Source: Desulfoferula mesophila
Lineage (GTDB): Bacteria > Desulfobacterota > Desulfarculia > Desulfarculales > Desulfarculaceae
DNA: 64,000 bases
Assembly: GCF_037076455.1 (NCBI RefSeq)
Contig: NZ_AP028679.1
Span: 4,293,501 to 4,357,500 of the forward strand
Direction of reading: 5' to 3'
In this document: in pieces, positions 35,565-44,350 of the stretch
Layout: every line of letters starts with the position of its first letter
Numbering within the stretch: the first letter of the stretch is position 1
Made by a program: the position numbers and the translations under genes
The notes under the pieces: model-generated
Told to the model about the DNA's origin: nothing
The model's input: the letters and a program-made list of their open reading frames with translations, nothing else
The model's database searches: none

Positions 35565-37001
35565 ATGAAATCTGACCGACTTATACCGCCTTCCCCTTCC
35601 TCTACTGCGGCCCCAACAGAGGCGGCCGCCCTTATCGCCCAGCACCTATACGACACATCTTTCGCCTGTATCCCCAGCGAGCTGCTTCCCGATCTAAAAT
35701 TGAAGCTGCTGGACACCATGGGATGCATGCTGGCTGGGAGCGGCGCGCCGGGTTGTCCGGAGTTGGTTGAGCTCTGCCGCGGCTGGGGTGGTGCCCCCCA
35801 AAGTCGGGTGGTGGGCCATGACTTGCGCCTGCCCGCTCCCATGGCCGCCTTAACCAACGGGACCATGGCTCGGGCGGTGGATTTTGACGATGTTTTCGAG
35901 CCCGGCACCCTACACGTCAGTGCCTCTTTGGTCCCAGCCGCCTTGGCGGTGGCCGAGGCCCAGGGAGGGGTGGACGGCAAGAGCCTATTAACCGCCCTGG
36001 CTCTGGGTGTGGACCTGATCTGTCGCCTCTCCCTGGCCATCCAGTTGCCGCCAGGGGTAAGCGGTATGAACTCCACCTTCCAGTGCGCCTATTTCGCGGC
36101 AGCGGCGGTGGCGGGCAAGCTCATGGGGCTGGAAGTGGAGGGCCTACGCCACGCCCTGGGCCTGGCCTACACCCAGGTGGCCGGTAATTCCCAAAATCTC
36201 CTTGAAGGTACCTTGGCTATACGTTTGAACCAGGGATTGGCCGCTCAAGGTGGGGTCATGGCGGCCGAATTGGCGAGAGTCGGTTTAACCGCCGCGCGGG
36301 ATTCGCTGGAGGGCAAGTTCGGCTATTTCATGGTCTATCAGAGGGGCGCGTATGACCGCGACCGGCTGTTGGAGGGCTTGGGCCAAAGGTATTACGGACC
36401 GGAAGTGACCCAAAAGATCTATCCCTGCTGCATGCACACCCACGCGGCCATCGAGGCCCTGCAAGAGGTCAAGGCCAAGCACCTGATCGACGAGGCCCAG
36501 ATCGCCCGCATAAGGGTGGGGCTGAATCAACAAGGCTACAACTTCGTGGGCGCCGCCTCGTCGGATAAAATTACCCCCCGGAGCGTGCCGGAGGCCCAGT
36601 TCAGCATTTACCACGTATTGGCGGCCTCCTTTGCCACCGGCCGGCTCGCAACGGCTGATTTCGAACCAGCGACCCTGGTCTTGCCGGAGGTACGCGACCT
36701 GGCTGGACGGGTGGAATGTTGGGTGGACCCCGATCTGCAGGAGCGATGCCCATCCGGAGTCAGCCCTGCGCGGGTACGCGTGGAAACTCGCGACGGACGG
36801 GTGCTTGAGGCTCTAGGCCGCGAGCGGCGAGGGACTCCCGCTAACCCCCTTAGCCGCCAAGAGGTGATGAACAAGTTCCTGGGCTGCGCGCGGGGTGCAG
36901 CCCGGCCCGTGGAGCCGGAGCAAGCCTTGCGCGCCGCTAGGTTGGTGGAGCGCTTGGAGGAACTCAATGATGTCGGGCAAATTTTAGCCGCCCTTGCATA
37001 G
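35565..37001 (+). CDS. MmgE/PrpD family protein
   Basis: A 478-residue cytoplasmic protein of the family that includes 2-methylcitrate dehydratase, aconitate decarboxylase and iminodisuccinate epimerase. Visible hallmarks are LLDTMGCMLAGSGAPG, NGTMARAVDFDDVFEPGTLH (active-site Asp and His region), AYFAAAAVAGKLMGLE, GLAYTQVAGN and KIYPCCMHTHAAIEAL. The length is normal. No strong ribosome-binding site precedes the ATG. It is first in a rightward operon with a tripartite tricarboxylate transporter, so a di- or tricarboxylate is the likely substrate; the exact reaction cannot be read. Confidence 0.88.
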   Translation: MKSDRLIPPSPSSTAAPTEAAALIAQHLYDTSFACIPSELLPDLKLKLLDTMGCMLAGSGAPGCPELVELCRGWGGAPQSRVVGHDLRLPAPMAALTNGTMARAVDFDDVFEPGTLHVSASLVPAALAVAEAQGGVDGKSLLTALALGVDLICRLSLAIQLPPGVSGMNSTFQCAYFAAAAVAGKLMGLEVEGLRHALGLAYTQVAGNSQNLLEGTLAIRLNQGLAAQGGVMAAELARVGLTAARDSLEGKFGYFMVYQRGAYDRDRLLEGLGQRYYGPEVTQKIYPCCMHTHAAIEALQEVKAKHLIDEAQIARIRVGLNQQGYNFVGAASSDKITPRSVPEAQFSIYHVLAASFATGRLATADFEPATLVLPEVRDLAGRVECWVDPDLQERCPSGVSPARVRVETRDGRVLEALGRERRGTPANPLSRQEVMNKFLGCARGAARPVEPEQALRAARLVERLEELNDVGQILAALA

Positions 37002-37053
37002 GTTCCTGTCTGGACTCGGCGCCCCGGTTGGGTGCCGGGAATGAGAAAAAAAG

Positions 37054-38349
37054 ATGCGCCGAATAAATCTCGAGGTGTTGTTGTTGGTTTTAGGAGTCCT
37101 GGCTGTGGCTCTGCTGACCTCGCTGGATGTCCTGGGCTTCCGGGGATCGGTAGCCGGGGCCATCGGGCCGGGGGTCTATCCGCTAACCGCCCTGGGACTC
37201 ATGTTGGTCACCGGCCTGATAATCGTCTATCGCGCCTGCAAGCCGATCAAATACAGCCTTTTCTCACCGTTTGGCAGCAGCGACCTGCGCGGCCTGGCCG
37301 TGGCGCGTCTGGCTCAGGTGATTGGCCGCGAAATGGGCGATCCGGTCAAGGTGTACAGCGGAGTGGGTCAAGGCAGCTTCTCCTCCATGTTCCAAGGCAG
37401 TCGGGCCAAGCCGGATGGACACAACTTTGTGGTCCTGGACGGCTCCTGTCCCACCCCCTCGCCCTTTAGCAACGCTGCCGAGTGCCTGGAGCGTTTTGTG
37501 CCGGTCATGCGGTTGAGCGACGACCCCTACCTGCTCTTGGGGCCCATCACTGCCGACAACGAGGCCGTGGACCTCCCCGGTTTGCTGGCGGCTGGGCCAT
37601 TGGGTTTCAGCGCGCAGCCGGAGGAAGTGGACTTTCTGTGCAGAGCCCTGTCCCACCGGGCGGGAGTGGCCGTGCAGAGCCGGGTCTTTGCCTCCACTCC
37701 CAGGGTGCTGCGCTCCCTGGCCCAAGGTGAGATAGCCGCCGCCTTCTGCCCTCTGGACGAGTTGGCGGCCGGCGACCTGACTCATCGGCATTATCGGTTG
37801 TTGGCGGTGGGGGCTCCGGCCCGGCTGGCCGAGCTTCCCGAGATCCCCACTCTGCTGGAGTTGGGGTTGGACCTGTGCCTAGGACACTGGACCGTCCTGG
37901 CCTATCCTAAGGGGGCGAGCCGGGAACAGGTACGGGATTTATGGTCAATTCTTTCCCGGCCCGAAAACCAGGAAGCCGTAAGCCAGGGCATGCGGGGGCA
38001 CGGCATCCGTCCGGACCTGCTGGGCCCGGAGGAAACCGCAGAATTTTGGCGGGCTCAGGCCCAGGTGGCCCAGGAGATAGGGCGCGATACCGGTTATTGG
38101 CGGGCCGACCGTCAGATGGTCAGCCTTTATAAGGTGGTTGGGGTGCTGGCTCTGTTCTCCGCCTTCATGCTGCTGGCTCCGGTCACCGGCTATTTGCCGG
38201 CTTCCCTGGCCATGGTGCTGCTCCTAAGCCTGATTCTGTGGCCCGGACCCCTGAAAAGAGCCTTGCCCCTTATTACCCTGGTCAGTCTGGGGTCCTGCGT
38301 CGCGGTCTACCTGGTGTTCACCCAGGCCTTCATGGTTGTCTTTCCTTAA
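37054..38349 (+). CDS. TctB-like small permease with inserted TctC/Bug-like binding domain
   Basis: A 431-residue fusion. Residues 6-66 give two membrane segments of TctB type (LEVLLLVLGVLAVALLTSLD, GPGVYPLTALGLMLVTGLII). Residues about 75-345 resemble a Bug/TctC solute-binding domain: SSDLRGLAVARLAQVIGREM, AKPDGHNFVVLDGS, LPEIPTLLELGLDLC, HWTVLAYPKGASREQVRDLW. Residues about 355-431 return to TctB membrane segments ending CVAVYLVFTQAFMVVFP. Normal TctB proteins are about 150 residues and carry no such domain. It lies between the MmgE/PrpD and tctA genes, where tctB belongs; a separate tctC is at 39926. Positive charges around the inserted domain make its side of the membrane uncertain. Confidence 0.8.
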   Translation: MRRINLEVLLLVLGVLAVALLTSLDVLGFRGSVAGAIGPGVYPLTALGLMLVTGLIIVYRACKPIKYSLFSPFGSSDLRGLAVARLAQVIGREMGDPVKVYSGVGQGSFSSMFQGSRAKPDGHNFVVLDGSCPTPSPFSNAAECLERFVPVMRLSDDPYLLLGPITADNEAVDLPGLLAAGPLGFSAQPEEVDFLCRALSHRAGVAVQSRVFASTPRVLRSLAQGEIAAAFCPLDELAAGDLTHRHYRLLAVGAPARLAELPEIPTLLELGLDLCLGHWTVLAYPKGASREQVRDLWSILSRPENQEAVSQGMRGHGIRPDLLGPEETAEFWRAQAQVAQEIGRDTGYWRADRQMVSLYKVVGVLALFSAFMLLAPVTGYLPASLAMVLLLSLILWPGPLKRALPLITLVSLGSCVAVYLVFTQAFMVVFP

Positions 38350-38361
38350 GGTGGCTGCGTT

Positions 38362-39858
38362 ATGAGCGAGTTCGTGTTGGGAATTTTCGGTGGTGTCTTT
38401 GACCCGTTCAGCCTTCTTATCATCGTGGAGGGCGTGGTACTGGGCATCATCGTGGGGGTGTTGCCGGGCCTTTCCGCCACCTTGGGGGTCGCCCTGGCCG
38501 CTCCCATCACCTTTGGCATGGACAGCCTGCAAGGCATCTTGTTGCTGCTTGGCATTTACGTGGGAGCCGTCTACGGCGGTTCCATCTCGGCCATTCTCTT
38601 GGGTATACCGGGCACGCCGGCGGCGGTGGCTACCGTTCTGGACGGCCAGCCCATGTCCAAGCGGGGTGAGGCCGGTCGTGCCATCGGCATCAGCACAATT
38701 TCCAGCTTCGTGGGCGGCTTGTTTGGGGTGGCGCTACTGGCGGTGCTGGCAAAGCCGGTAGGAATCTTTGGCTTGGCCTTTGGAGAACGGGAGTACCTGG
38801 CCCTGGGCATCCTGGCCCTCACCGCGGTGGCCCATCTTTCCGGGGCCTCCTTCATCAAAGGCGTGTTTTCGGTAGCAATCGGGCTGTTCGTGTCCACCAT
38901 CGGTATCGACGAAATTCACGGCATCCCCCGTTTCACCTTTGGCAACGTCGACATGCTTGGGGGCATCCCCTACATCCCGGTGATGATCGGGCTATTCGCC
39001 ATACCTGAGACCATGATATCCATCGAGCAACTCTCGGCGGTCAAACCCAAGTTTCCTCCCGTGGAGCGGGTGTTGCCCTCCAAGGGCATGCTGAGGGGCT
39101 TGTTCAAACCGGTTCTTCGCTCTTCGGTCATCGGAGGAGTGGTGGGCGCAGTTCCCGGTACCGGGGCGGACATCGCCGCCATCATCGCCTACGCTCAAGG
39201 CAAAGCCATGTCCAAGCATCCGGAAAAGTACGGCACTGGCTACCCCGAGGGCATTGCTTGTCCGGAGAGCGCCAACAACGCCGCCTGCGGTGGGGCCATG
39301 GTCCCCTTGCTCACCTTGGGCATCCCCGGGGGGGCGGTGACGGCGGTCATCATGGGTGCCTTTATGGTGCACGGCCTACAGCCGGGACCGCTGCTGATGG
39401 CCAACAACGCCGATATCGTCTACAAACTGGTGCTGGGTTTCGGGGTGGCCAACCTGGTCATGCTGACGGTGGGCTTGAGCGCGGCCAGATTTTTCGGCAA
39501 GGTATCACGCATGCCCCAGGCGCTGCTAAACCCCATAATCATCTTGCTGTGCATCGCCGGTTCCTACAGCATGCGCAACAATTGGTTTGACGTCTACGTG
39601 ATGGGCATCTCTGGAATGTTCGGCTATGCTCTGATCAAAACCGGCATCCCTCGGCCACCCTTGGTCATCGGCATGATCCTGAGCGGCATGATCGAGTCCA
39701 ACCTGGCCCGTAGCGTCATGCTCTGCGCGGGTAACCCCATGATGTTTTTCACCCCAATCAGTACCGGTCTACTGATCCTTGCCGTGGCCCCCTTCAGCAA
39801 ACCTCTGGTGAAAAAAGTTTGGCGCTCGCTGCGCAGCCCAAGGCGGCAGCCCAACTGA
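38362..39858 (+). CDS. tctA: Tripartite tricarboxylate transporter large permease (TctA)
   Basis: A 498-residue membrane protein with about 10-12 hydrophobic segments. TctA hallmarks are GVLPGLSATLGVALAAPITF, YVGAVYGGSISAILLGIPGT, GAVPGTGADIAAIIAYAQGK (the second GxPGxG motif) and MVPLLTLGIPGGAVTAVIMG. It is the channel subunit for sodium-dependent uptake of citrate-like acids. It starts 12 bases after the fusion gene. Confidence 0.95.
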   Translation: MSEFVLGIFGGVFDPFSLLIIVEGVVLGIIVGVLPGLSATLGVALAAPITFGMDSLQGILLLLGIYVGAVYGGSISAILLGIPGTPAAVATVLDGQPMSKRGEAGRAIGISTISSFVGGLFGVALLAVLAKPVGIFGLAFGEREYLALGILALTAVAHLSGASFIKGVFSVAIGLFVSTIGIDEIHGIPRFTFGNVDMLGGIPYIPVMIGLFAIPETMISIEQLSAVKPKFPPVERVLPSKGMLRGLFKPVLRSSVIGGVVGAVPGTGADIAAIIAYAQGKAMSKHPEKYGTGYPEGIACPESANNAACGGAMVPLLTLGIPGGAVTAVIMGAFMVHGLQPGPLLMANNADIVYKLVLGFGVANLVMLTVGLSAARFFGKVSRMPQALLNPIIILLCIAGSYSMRNNWFDVYVMGISGMFGYALIKTGIPRPPLVIGMILSGMIESNLARSVMLCAGNPMMFFTPISTGLLILAVAPFSKPLVKKVWRSLRSPRRQPN

Positions 39859-39925
39859 GCGGGACTTTGACCCGCAATCGAACCTTAACGGGAAAAGGAT
39901 GGGAGTTATGAGAGGGAGGAAGACG

Positions 39926-40885
39926 ATGAGGCTGGTGGCGCTGGCTACCGCTTGTGTGGCTGTTCTTTGTACCTTGGCCGGGGCCGCTGTGGCCGGAGAT
40001 TACCCTGACAAGAAGATAGAACTAGTAGTGGCTTTCAATCCCGGCGGTGGCTCGGACACCTTTGGACGGGCCGTGGCCAGATTCGGCGAAAAGTACGTGG
40101 GACAGCCCATTTTCGTGACCAACCGGGCCGGAGGGGCTGGGGCGATCGGTTTCGTATATGGGGCCAAGGCCAAGCCCGATGGTTACACCCTGACGCTGGC
40201 GGTAACTACCCTAACCATCGCTCCCTATATGACCAAGGGTTATCCAGTCACCTACAAGGATTATGCGCCTTTGGCGCTGCTGGCCGTGGTTCCCTCCTGC
40301 ATCAGCGTGTCCGCCGAAAGCAAATACAAGACGCTGCAGGATTTTCTCAAAGATGCCAAGGCGCAGCCCGGCAAAATGCGCGTGGGCACCTCCGGCACGG
40401 GAAGCCCCTGGCACCTGGCCGGGGCGGCCCTGGGCAATGCCGCCAAGGTGAATTTCTCCTTCGTGCCCTATAAGGGGGCTGGTCCGACCATCACCGCCCT
40501 GATGGGAGGACACATAGATTCGGCCATCACCAGCGCCGCCGAAATTTTCCCGCATGTGCAGGCGGGCAAGGTGCGTGTTTTGGCCATCATCGCCGACAAG
40601 CGCTTCCCGGTCCTGCCTGATGTGCCCACCACCATCGAACTGGGGCTTAAAGCCAATGTGGTGGCCTGGCGAGGCCTGGTGGCGCCCAATAAAACCCCCA
40701 AGGATCGAGTGACCTACCTGATCAAGGCCATAACTAAGCTGTCCGAGGATAAGGAGTTCCTGGACTTCATGGCCAAAAACGGTGTCACTCCCCATCTGAT
40801 CACCGGCGAAAAATTCGGCCAATGGCTCAAGGTGCAAAGCGAGGACTATGCCAATTTGGTCAAGCTCACCGGCCTGGTCAAATAG
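39926..40885 (+). CDS. tctC: Tripartite tricarboxylate transporter binding protein (TctC/Bug)
   Basis: A 319-residue secreted receptor. The ATG at 39926 has AGGGAGGA upstream and opens a clean signal peptide (MRLVALATACVAVLC, cut near AVAGDYP); in-frame ATGs at 39899 and 39908 have poorer spacing. The Bug fold is shown by DKKIELVVAFNPGGGSDTFG, NRAGGAGAIGF, AKPDGYTL and GTSGTGSPWHLAGAAL. It delivers carboxylates to TctA. A strong hairpin follows the gene. Confidence 0.94.
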   Translation: MRLVALATACVAVLCTLAGAAVAGDYPDKKIELVVAFNPGGGSDTFGRAVARFGEKYVGQPIFVTNRAGGAGAIGFVYGAKAKPDGYTLTLAVTTLTIAPYMTKGYPVTYKDYAPLALLAVVPSCISVSAESKYKTLQDFLKDAKAQPGKMRVGTSGTGSPWHLAGAALGNAAKVNFSFVPYKGAGPTITALMGGHIDSAITSAAEIFPHVQAGKVRVLAIIADKRFPVLPDVPTTIELGLKANVVAWRGLVAPNKTPKDRVTYLIKAITKLSEDKEFLDFMAKNGVTPHLITGEKFGQWLKVQSEDYANLVKLTGLVK

Positions 40886-40903
40886 GTTAAGCGACATGGA
40901 ACC

Positions 40904-40955
40904 GGCAGGCGCCCACCCCTCATGACGAATCGCCAAGGGCGTAGGGGCGCCTGCC
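40904..40955. terminator. Strong inverted repeat after tctC
   Basis: GGCAGGCGCCC (40904-40914) and GGGCGCCTGCC (40945-40955) form an 11-bp stem with a 30-base loop. No T-run follows, so it may reduce read-through or protect the upstream mRNA rather than fully stop transcription before the creatininase-like gene. Confidence 0.5.
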
Positions 40956-41026
40956 GCCCTCGAGGCGCGGCATGGGCAAGCGCAAAGGCTAAAATCGTTA
41001 GCAGTCTGTATTAAGGAGAAGACGAC

Positions 41027-41830
41027 TTGTCACGCAAGAAACTCATGGAAGAAATGACTTGGACCGAGCTGCGGGAGGCCATGGCCTCGGCGGACACGGC
41101 CCTGATACCGACCGGCTCGGTGGAAGTGGAAGGCCCCCATTTGCCCCTAGCGGTGGATTCCATCGTAGCCATGGAGGTGGCCCGCCGGGTGGCCGATGCC
41201 ACCGAGGGAGTCATCGTGGCGCCCCTGTTCAACGTAACCTATTCCTCTTGGCACGGCGCCTTCTCGGGCACTCTGAGCCTGACCATGCCTACCCTGATGA
41301 CGGTGATGAGCCAGATTTGCCGCGACCTGTGCCGCCATGGTTTCAAGAGGCTGTTTTTCATCAACTCCCACATCGGGAATGATGCCTCCATTTGGAACAC
41401 CGCCAACGACCTTACCGCCGAGGGCTTGGCCCGGGTGGGCATGGTGAGCATTTGGCCGCTGGCCAGCGAGATGGGCCAGCACATGAGCGAGCTGAAGGAA
41501 AACTCTTTTTTGCACGCTGGCGAGATAATGACCTCGGTGGTGATGGCCATACGGCCGGACCTGGTGGACATGTCCCAGGCGGTGACGGAGTACCTAAAGC
41601 CTAAAAGCGAAGGCTACCAGCCCCTGCTCAGTTCCAAGTCCAAAGTTGGCGGGCGGGTGATAAGCATCTACCACACCTCGGAAGAACTGACCCAATCGGG
41701 GGTGATGGGCAACCCCAGCCAGGCTTCCGCGGATAAGGGCGAGATGATAATTGGTAACATGGTGGAGTATATCAGCCAGGCGGTGGATGAGTTCCGCCAA
41801 GTGCCCCTGCCCCCGGGCATCGGGGCGTGA
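41027..41830 (+). CDS. Creatininase-family protein with altered metal motif
   Basis: A 267-residue protein. The TTG at 41027 is preferred because AAGGAG lies 8-9 bases upstream; an ATG at 41045 is the alternative. The creatininase fold is shown by PTGSVEVEGPHLPLAVDS, FINSHIGND and FLHAGEIMTSVV. In the family the first motif is ExHGPHLPL; here the metal-ligand His is Glu (EVEGPHLPL). The other ligands (Asp, His of NSHIGN, Glu of HAGE) are kept. Family members hydrolyse cyclic amides such as creatinine or act in cofactor maturation. The replaced ligand leaves activity and metal content open. It lies after the transporter genes. Confidence 0.82.
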   Translation: MSRKKLMEEMTWTELREAMASADTALIPTGSVEVEGPHLPLAVDSIVAMEVARRVADATEGVIVAPLFNVTYSSWHGAFSGTLSLTMPTLMTVMSQICRDLCRHGFKRLFFINSHIGNDASIWNTANDLTAEGLARVGMVSIWPLASEMGQHMSELKENSFLHAGEIMTSVVMAIRPDLVDMSQAVTEYLKPKSEGYQPLLSSKSKVGGRVISIYHTSEELTQSGVMGNPSQASADKGEMIIGNMVEYISQAVDEFRQVPLPPGIGA

Positions 41831-41948
41831 GTCATGGGCAGCCGCGGAACTTGCCTTGAATTGCGAGTTCGCGTGGTATGAAATGACATGCCGTCGGCTG
41901 CCCCGCGGCTGGTGCTCGGTATGAAACCTTTCCGGGAAAGCATGCTCG

Positions 41949-42680
41949 ATGAGTTCTATAATAAAGCCGCCCAAAACCATATCCGAACAGGTGCTGGAGG
42001 TTCTGGAGGAGGAGATCCTCTCTGGCTTCTACCAGCCCGGTGATCGTATGGTGGAAACCGAGATCGCCAAACGCCTGGGGGTAAGCCGTGGGCCGGTGCG
42101 TGAGGCCCTGCTGGTGCTGGAGAGCCGGGGACTCCTCCAGGAAAAAATCGGAATGGCCAAAGGCCGGGAAGTGGTATCGCTCAGCGGGCAGGATCTCAGG
42201 CAATGTTACCAGGTGCGCATCTTCATAGAGACCCAGGGCCTCATCGCCCACGCTAAGAGCACCGACCAGCGGGTGCTGGATAAGTTGGAGGAGATGACCC
42301 GGGGGATGGACGAAATAGTGCGCCAGGGCAACACAAAGGCCTACCGAGAGGCCAATACTGCCTGGCATTACGTCATTGTTAGCGCTCTGAACAATCCCCG
42401 CCTGCACGACTTTTACCAGGACAATGACCGCATCATCCGCTGGTTCGCCGGGTTCACCCTGGATCCGGTCCGCCTAGCCCGCTCCAATCAAGAGCACCGT
42501 CATATCCTTGAGGCCTGCCGCCGTCAGGATGTAGCGACTATCGTGGACATATTGTATGAGCACCAAACCCAGGCCTTGGAGCGGGTGTTAAACAAGCTGA
42601 AGGAGGCCTCTCGCCTCCCAACCGAAAACCCACCGGCGGGCCCGGCCCGCCCTCGTCGTCGTAAGGGAGAACAGCCATGA
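41949..42680 (+). CDS. GntR-family regulator, FCD type, second
   Basis: A 243-residue regulator. The winged helix contains ISEQVLEVLEEEILSGFYQP and LGVSRGPVREALLVL; the FCD domain contains NTAWHYVIVSALNNPRL and EHRHILEACRRQD. The C-terminal tail is rich in Pro and Arg. Its stop overlaps the DUF169 start by four bases (ATGA), so the two are translationally coupled. It probably controls the operon from 35565. Confidence 0.9.
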   Translation: MSSIIKPPKTISEQVLEVLEEEILSGFYQPGDRMVETEIAKRLGVSRGPVREALLVLESRGLLQEKIGMAKGREVVSLSGQDLRQCYQVRIFIETQGLIAHAKSTDQRVLDKLEEMTRGMDEIVRQGNTKAYREANTAWHYVIVSALNNPRLHDFYQDNDRIIRWFAGFTLDPVRLARSNQEHRHILEACRRQDVATIVDILYEHQTQALERVLNKLKEASRLPTENPPAGPARPRRRKGEQP

Positions 42681-43504
42681 TTAGCTTAGAAGAAGTACAC
42701 AAGCTGGGGACCGAACTGGAAATATGGTTGCGCATGCGCAGCCATCCAATAGCTTTCAAAATGCTAAAGAGCATTGACGAAGTCCCCGAAGACGCCATCA
42801 TTCCCACCCGGGACTGGAAGCATAAATACGCCTTGTGCCAAGCCATGGCCAAGGCACAGCGCGACGGCATGACCATCGCGATGTTTAAGGACGATAACTG
42901 GTGCTTCGAGCCGGTGCTGGGCCTGGGCCTAGTGCCGCCTCGTCCCGAGTTCTTTGAGGGCCATCACCGCTATCCGGACAGTGTGCGCGATCTGCAGGAC
43001 GCGGCCAGGTGGTGCCAGAACATGCCCCGCCTGGAGTTCGGCCAGTACCTAGGCCTGGTAGTGGCGCCCATCAACACCTGCAGTTTCATGCCCGACCTCG
43101 TGGTTATGCACGTAAATGGCCTGCAGACCAGTCAACTCCTCATCATTAAATGCTGGCTGGACGGCAAGGACGTGCCTTCCCAACTCTCAGGCCACGCAGC
43201 CTGCGTATACTGCACCGTGCCCTCTCTGATCCAGCAGGAGTGTCAGGTTGCCATTCCTTGCAAGGGAGACCGCCGCCTTGCTATGGCCCAAGACGACGAA
43301 CTGCTCTTCACCCTGCTGCCGGAGATGCTGCCCGGATTCATGGAGGGGGCTAACTTCCTGCAGAAGCATAACTGGGGCCTACCTCTGAAGCAGGAGTACA
43401 AGGAAGAGTATGACCTGAAGCCTGGCTACTGCGAGATGGCTGAGATGCACGGTATGGATATGCAGCAGTCGCCCCCTCGGCAGCAAAAGTTCCAAAAGCA
43501 CTAG
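42677..43504 (+). CDS. DUF169-family protein
   Basis: A 275-residue cytoplasmic protein of the DUF169 type, shown by the opening LRMRSHPIAFKML, CQAMAKAQRDGMTIAM, CFEPVLGLGLVPPRPEFFEG and CVYCTVPSLIQQ. The family is common in anaerobes and methanogens but has no assigned function. Cys residues near CEMAEMHGMDM and CVYC could bind metal. It is the last gene of the rightward operon and overlaps the GntR stop. Confidence 0.8.
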   Translation: MISLEEVHKLGTELEIWLRMRSHPIAFKMLKSIDEVPEDAIIPTRDWKHKYALCQAMAKAQRDGMTIAMFKDDNWCFEPVLGLGLVPPRPEFFEGHHRYPDSVRDLQDAARWCQNMPRLEFGQYLGLVVAPINTCSFMPDLVVMHVNGLQTSQLLIIKCWLDGKDVPSQLSGHAACVYCTVPSLIQQECQVAIPCKGDRRLAMAQDDELLFTLLPEMLPGFMEGANFLQKHNWGLPLKQEYKEEYDLKPGYCEMAEMHGMDMQQSPPRQQKFQKH

Positions 43505-43594
43505 GGGTAGGCGGTCGGTCCGCGCACCTAGGAAAATACGGGTCAGTAATTCTAAGCGAGATTGCAGCTTAGGGAAGACTAGGCAAACATAAGC

Positions 43595-43632
43595 GGGGCC
43601 AGGGTTGGGGATTTTCCTCAGTGCCTGGCCCC
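43595..43632. terminator. Hairpin between convergent genes
   Basis: GGGGCCAGG (43595-43603) pairs with CCTGGCCCC (43624-43632), a 9-bp stem with a 20-base loop. It lies between the rightward operon's end (43504) and the leftward VOC gene (43700), a usual place for a bidirectional terminator. The T-rich tail is weak (AATTAAATTTTGG). Confidence 0.5.
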
Positions 43633-43699
43633 GAATTAAATTTTGGATTACGTGAGTTAAAATTAGCTCAATGAAATATGAGTTCCAGCAACCCCAGGC

Positions 43700-44062
43700 T
43701 CAAGCTACATGAAAGGTAATTTCCACTAAGTTACCATCAGGATCCCGACAAAAGAGATAGTCTGAATGATCTTCCCGCTTGCCTGGCCCATCCACTACCG
43801 CGATTCCGTTTTGCTTCAAAATCCTTTTGGCCTCGGCAAAGTCCTCGGTTTCAAAAGCCAGGTGGTGTGAGCCTATTGGTATATCTTCATCTCTTACCAT
43901 CAGGTGTAGCTGGGAATTCCCAACTTGGTACCATTCTCCGGGAAAGCGGAACTTTGGGCGATTTATTGAAGCCAACCCCAACACTTTCCCATAAAACCAC
44001 TTACACTTTTCAAGGTCCTTAACAACCAAGGCAGTGTGGCTATAATTTTTGATCTGAATCAT
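43700..44062 (-). CDS. VOC (glyoxalase/bleomycin-resistance) family protein
   Basis: A 120-residue protein with one VOC domain made of two beta-alpha-beta repeats: SHTALVVKDLEKCKWFYGKV with a metal-ligand-type His, SQLHLMV, GSHHLAFETEDFAEAKRIL and FCRDPDGNLVEITFH with the closing Glu. Members isomerise, cleave or bind small molecules with a divalent metal. It is monocistronic and convergent to the operon; the substrate is unknown. Confidence 0.85.
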   Translation of the reverse strand: MIQIKNYSHTALVVKDLEKCKWFYGKVLGLASINRPKFRFPGEWYQVGNSQLHLMVRDEDIPIGSHHLAFETEDFAEAKRILKQNGIAVVDGPGKREDHSDYLFCRDPDGNLVEITFHVA

Positions 44063-44228
44063 ATGGTCCTCTAGCTAAAAGTCCCCTAAACAACAAGATA
44101 ATTTTGATAAAACGCGTCTCCCTTTGTCAAATAAAGTTGAATGGGAGATTATTGCGCGAGACATCGCGACACTCCAGAATCTGGATCAACAATTAAGAAG
44201 CTAATTTCTAGCTATGCAAGGGCAGGTA

Positions 44229-44350
44229 TGTTTGGCGTCAGAGCCCCTGGGACAGATTTTAGGTTTTAGCTAATGGAGCCTCCTAGGTAAGATCACCCGT
44301 CAAAGGAGTGAGCCATGAGCAATGATGAAGGGGCGGAGAACAAGGTCCTA
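44229..44350 (+). mobile_element. Left end of the IS3-family element (third copy)
   Basis: TGTTTGGCGTCAGAGCCCCT and the following leader match the left end and orfA leader seen in reverse at 2957-2860, including AAGGAGTGAGCCATGAGC. OrfA starts at 44315 (MSNDEGAENKV) but homology stops about 12 codons in, where a phosphoglucomutase fragment begins on the other strand. It marks a deletion or recombination breakpoint. Confidence 0.75.

Noticed and set aside
40904-40955. Riboswitch after tctC
   Set aside because: The long inverted repeat has no conserved aptamer core I recognise; kept only as a hairpin.
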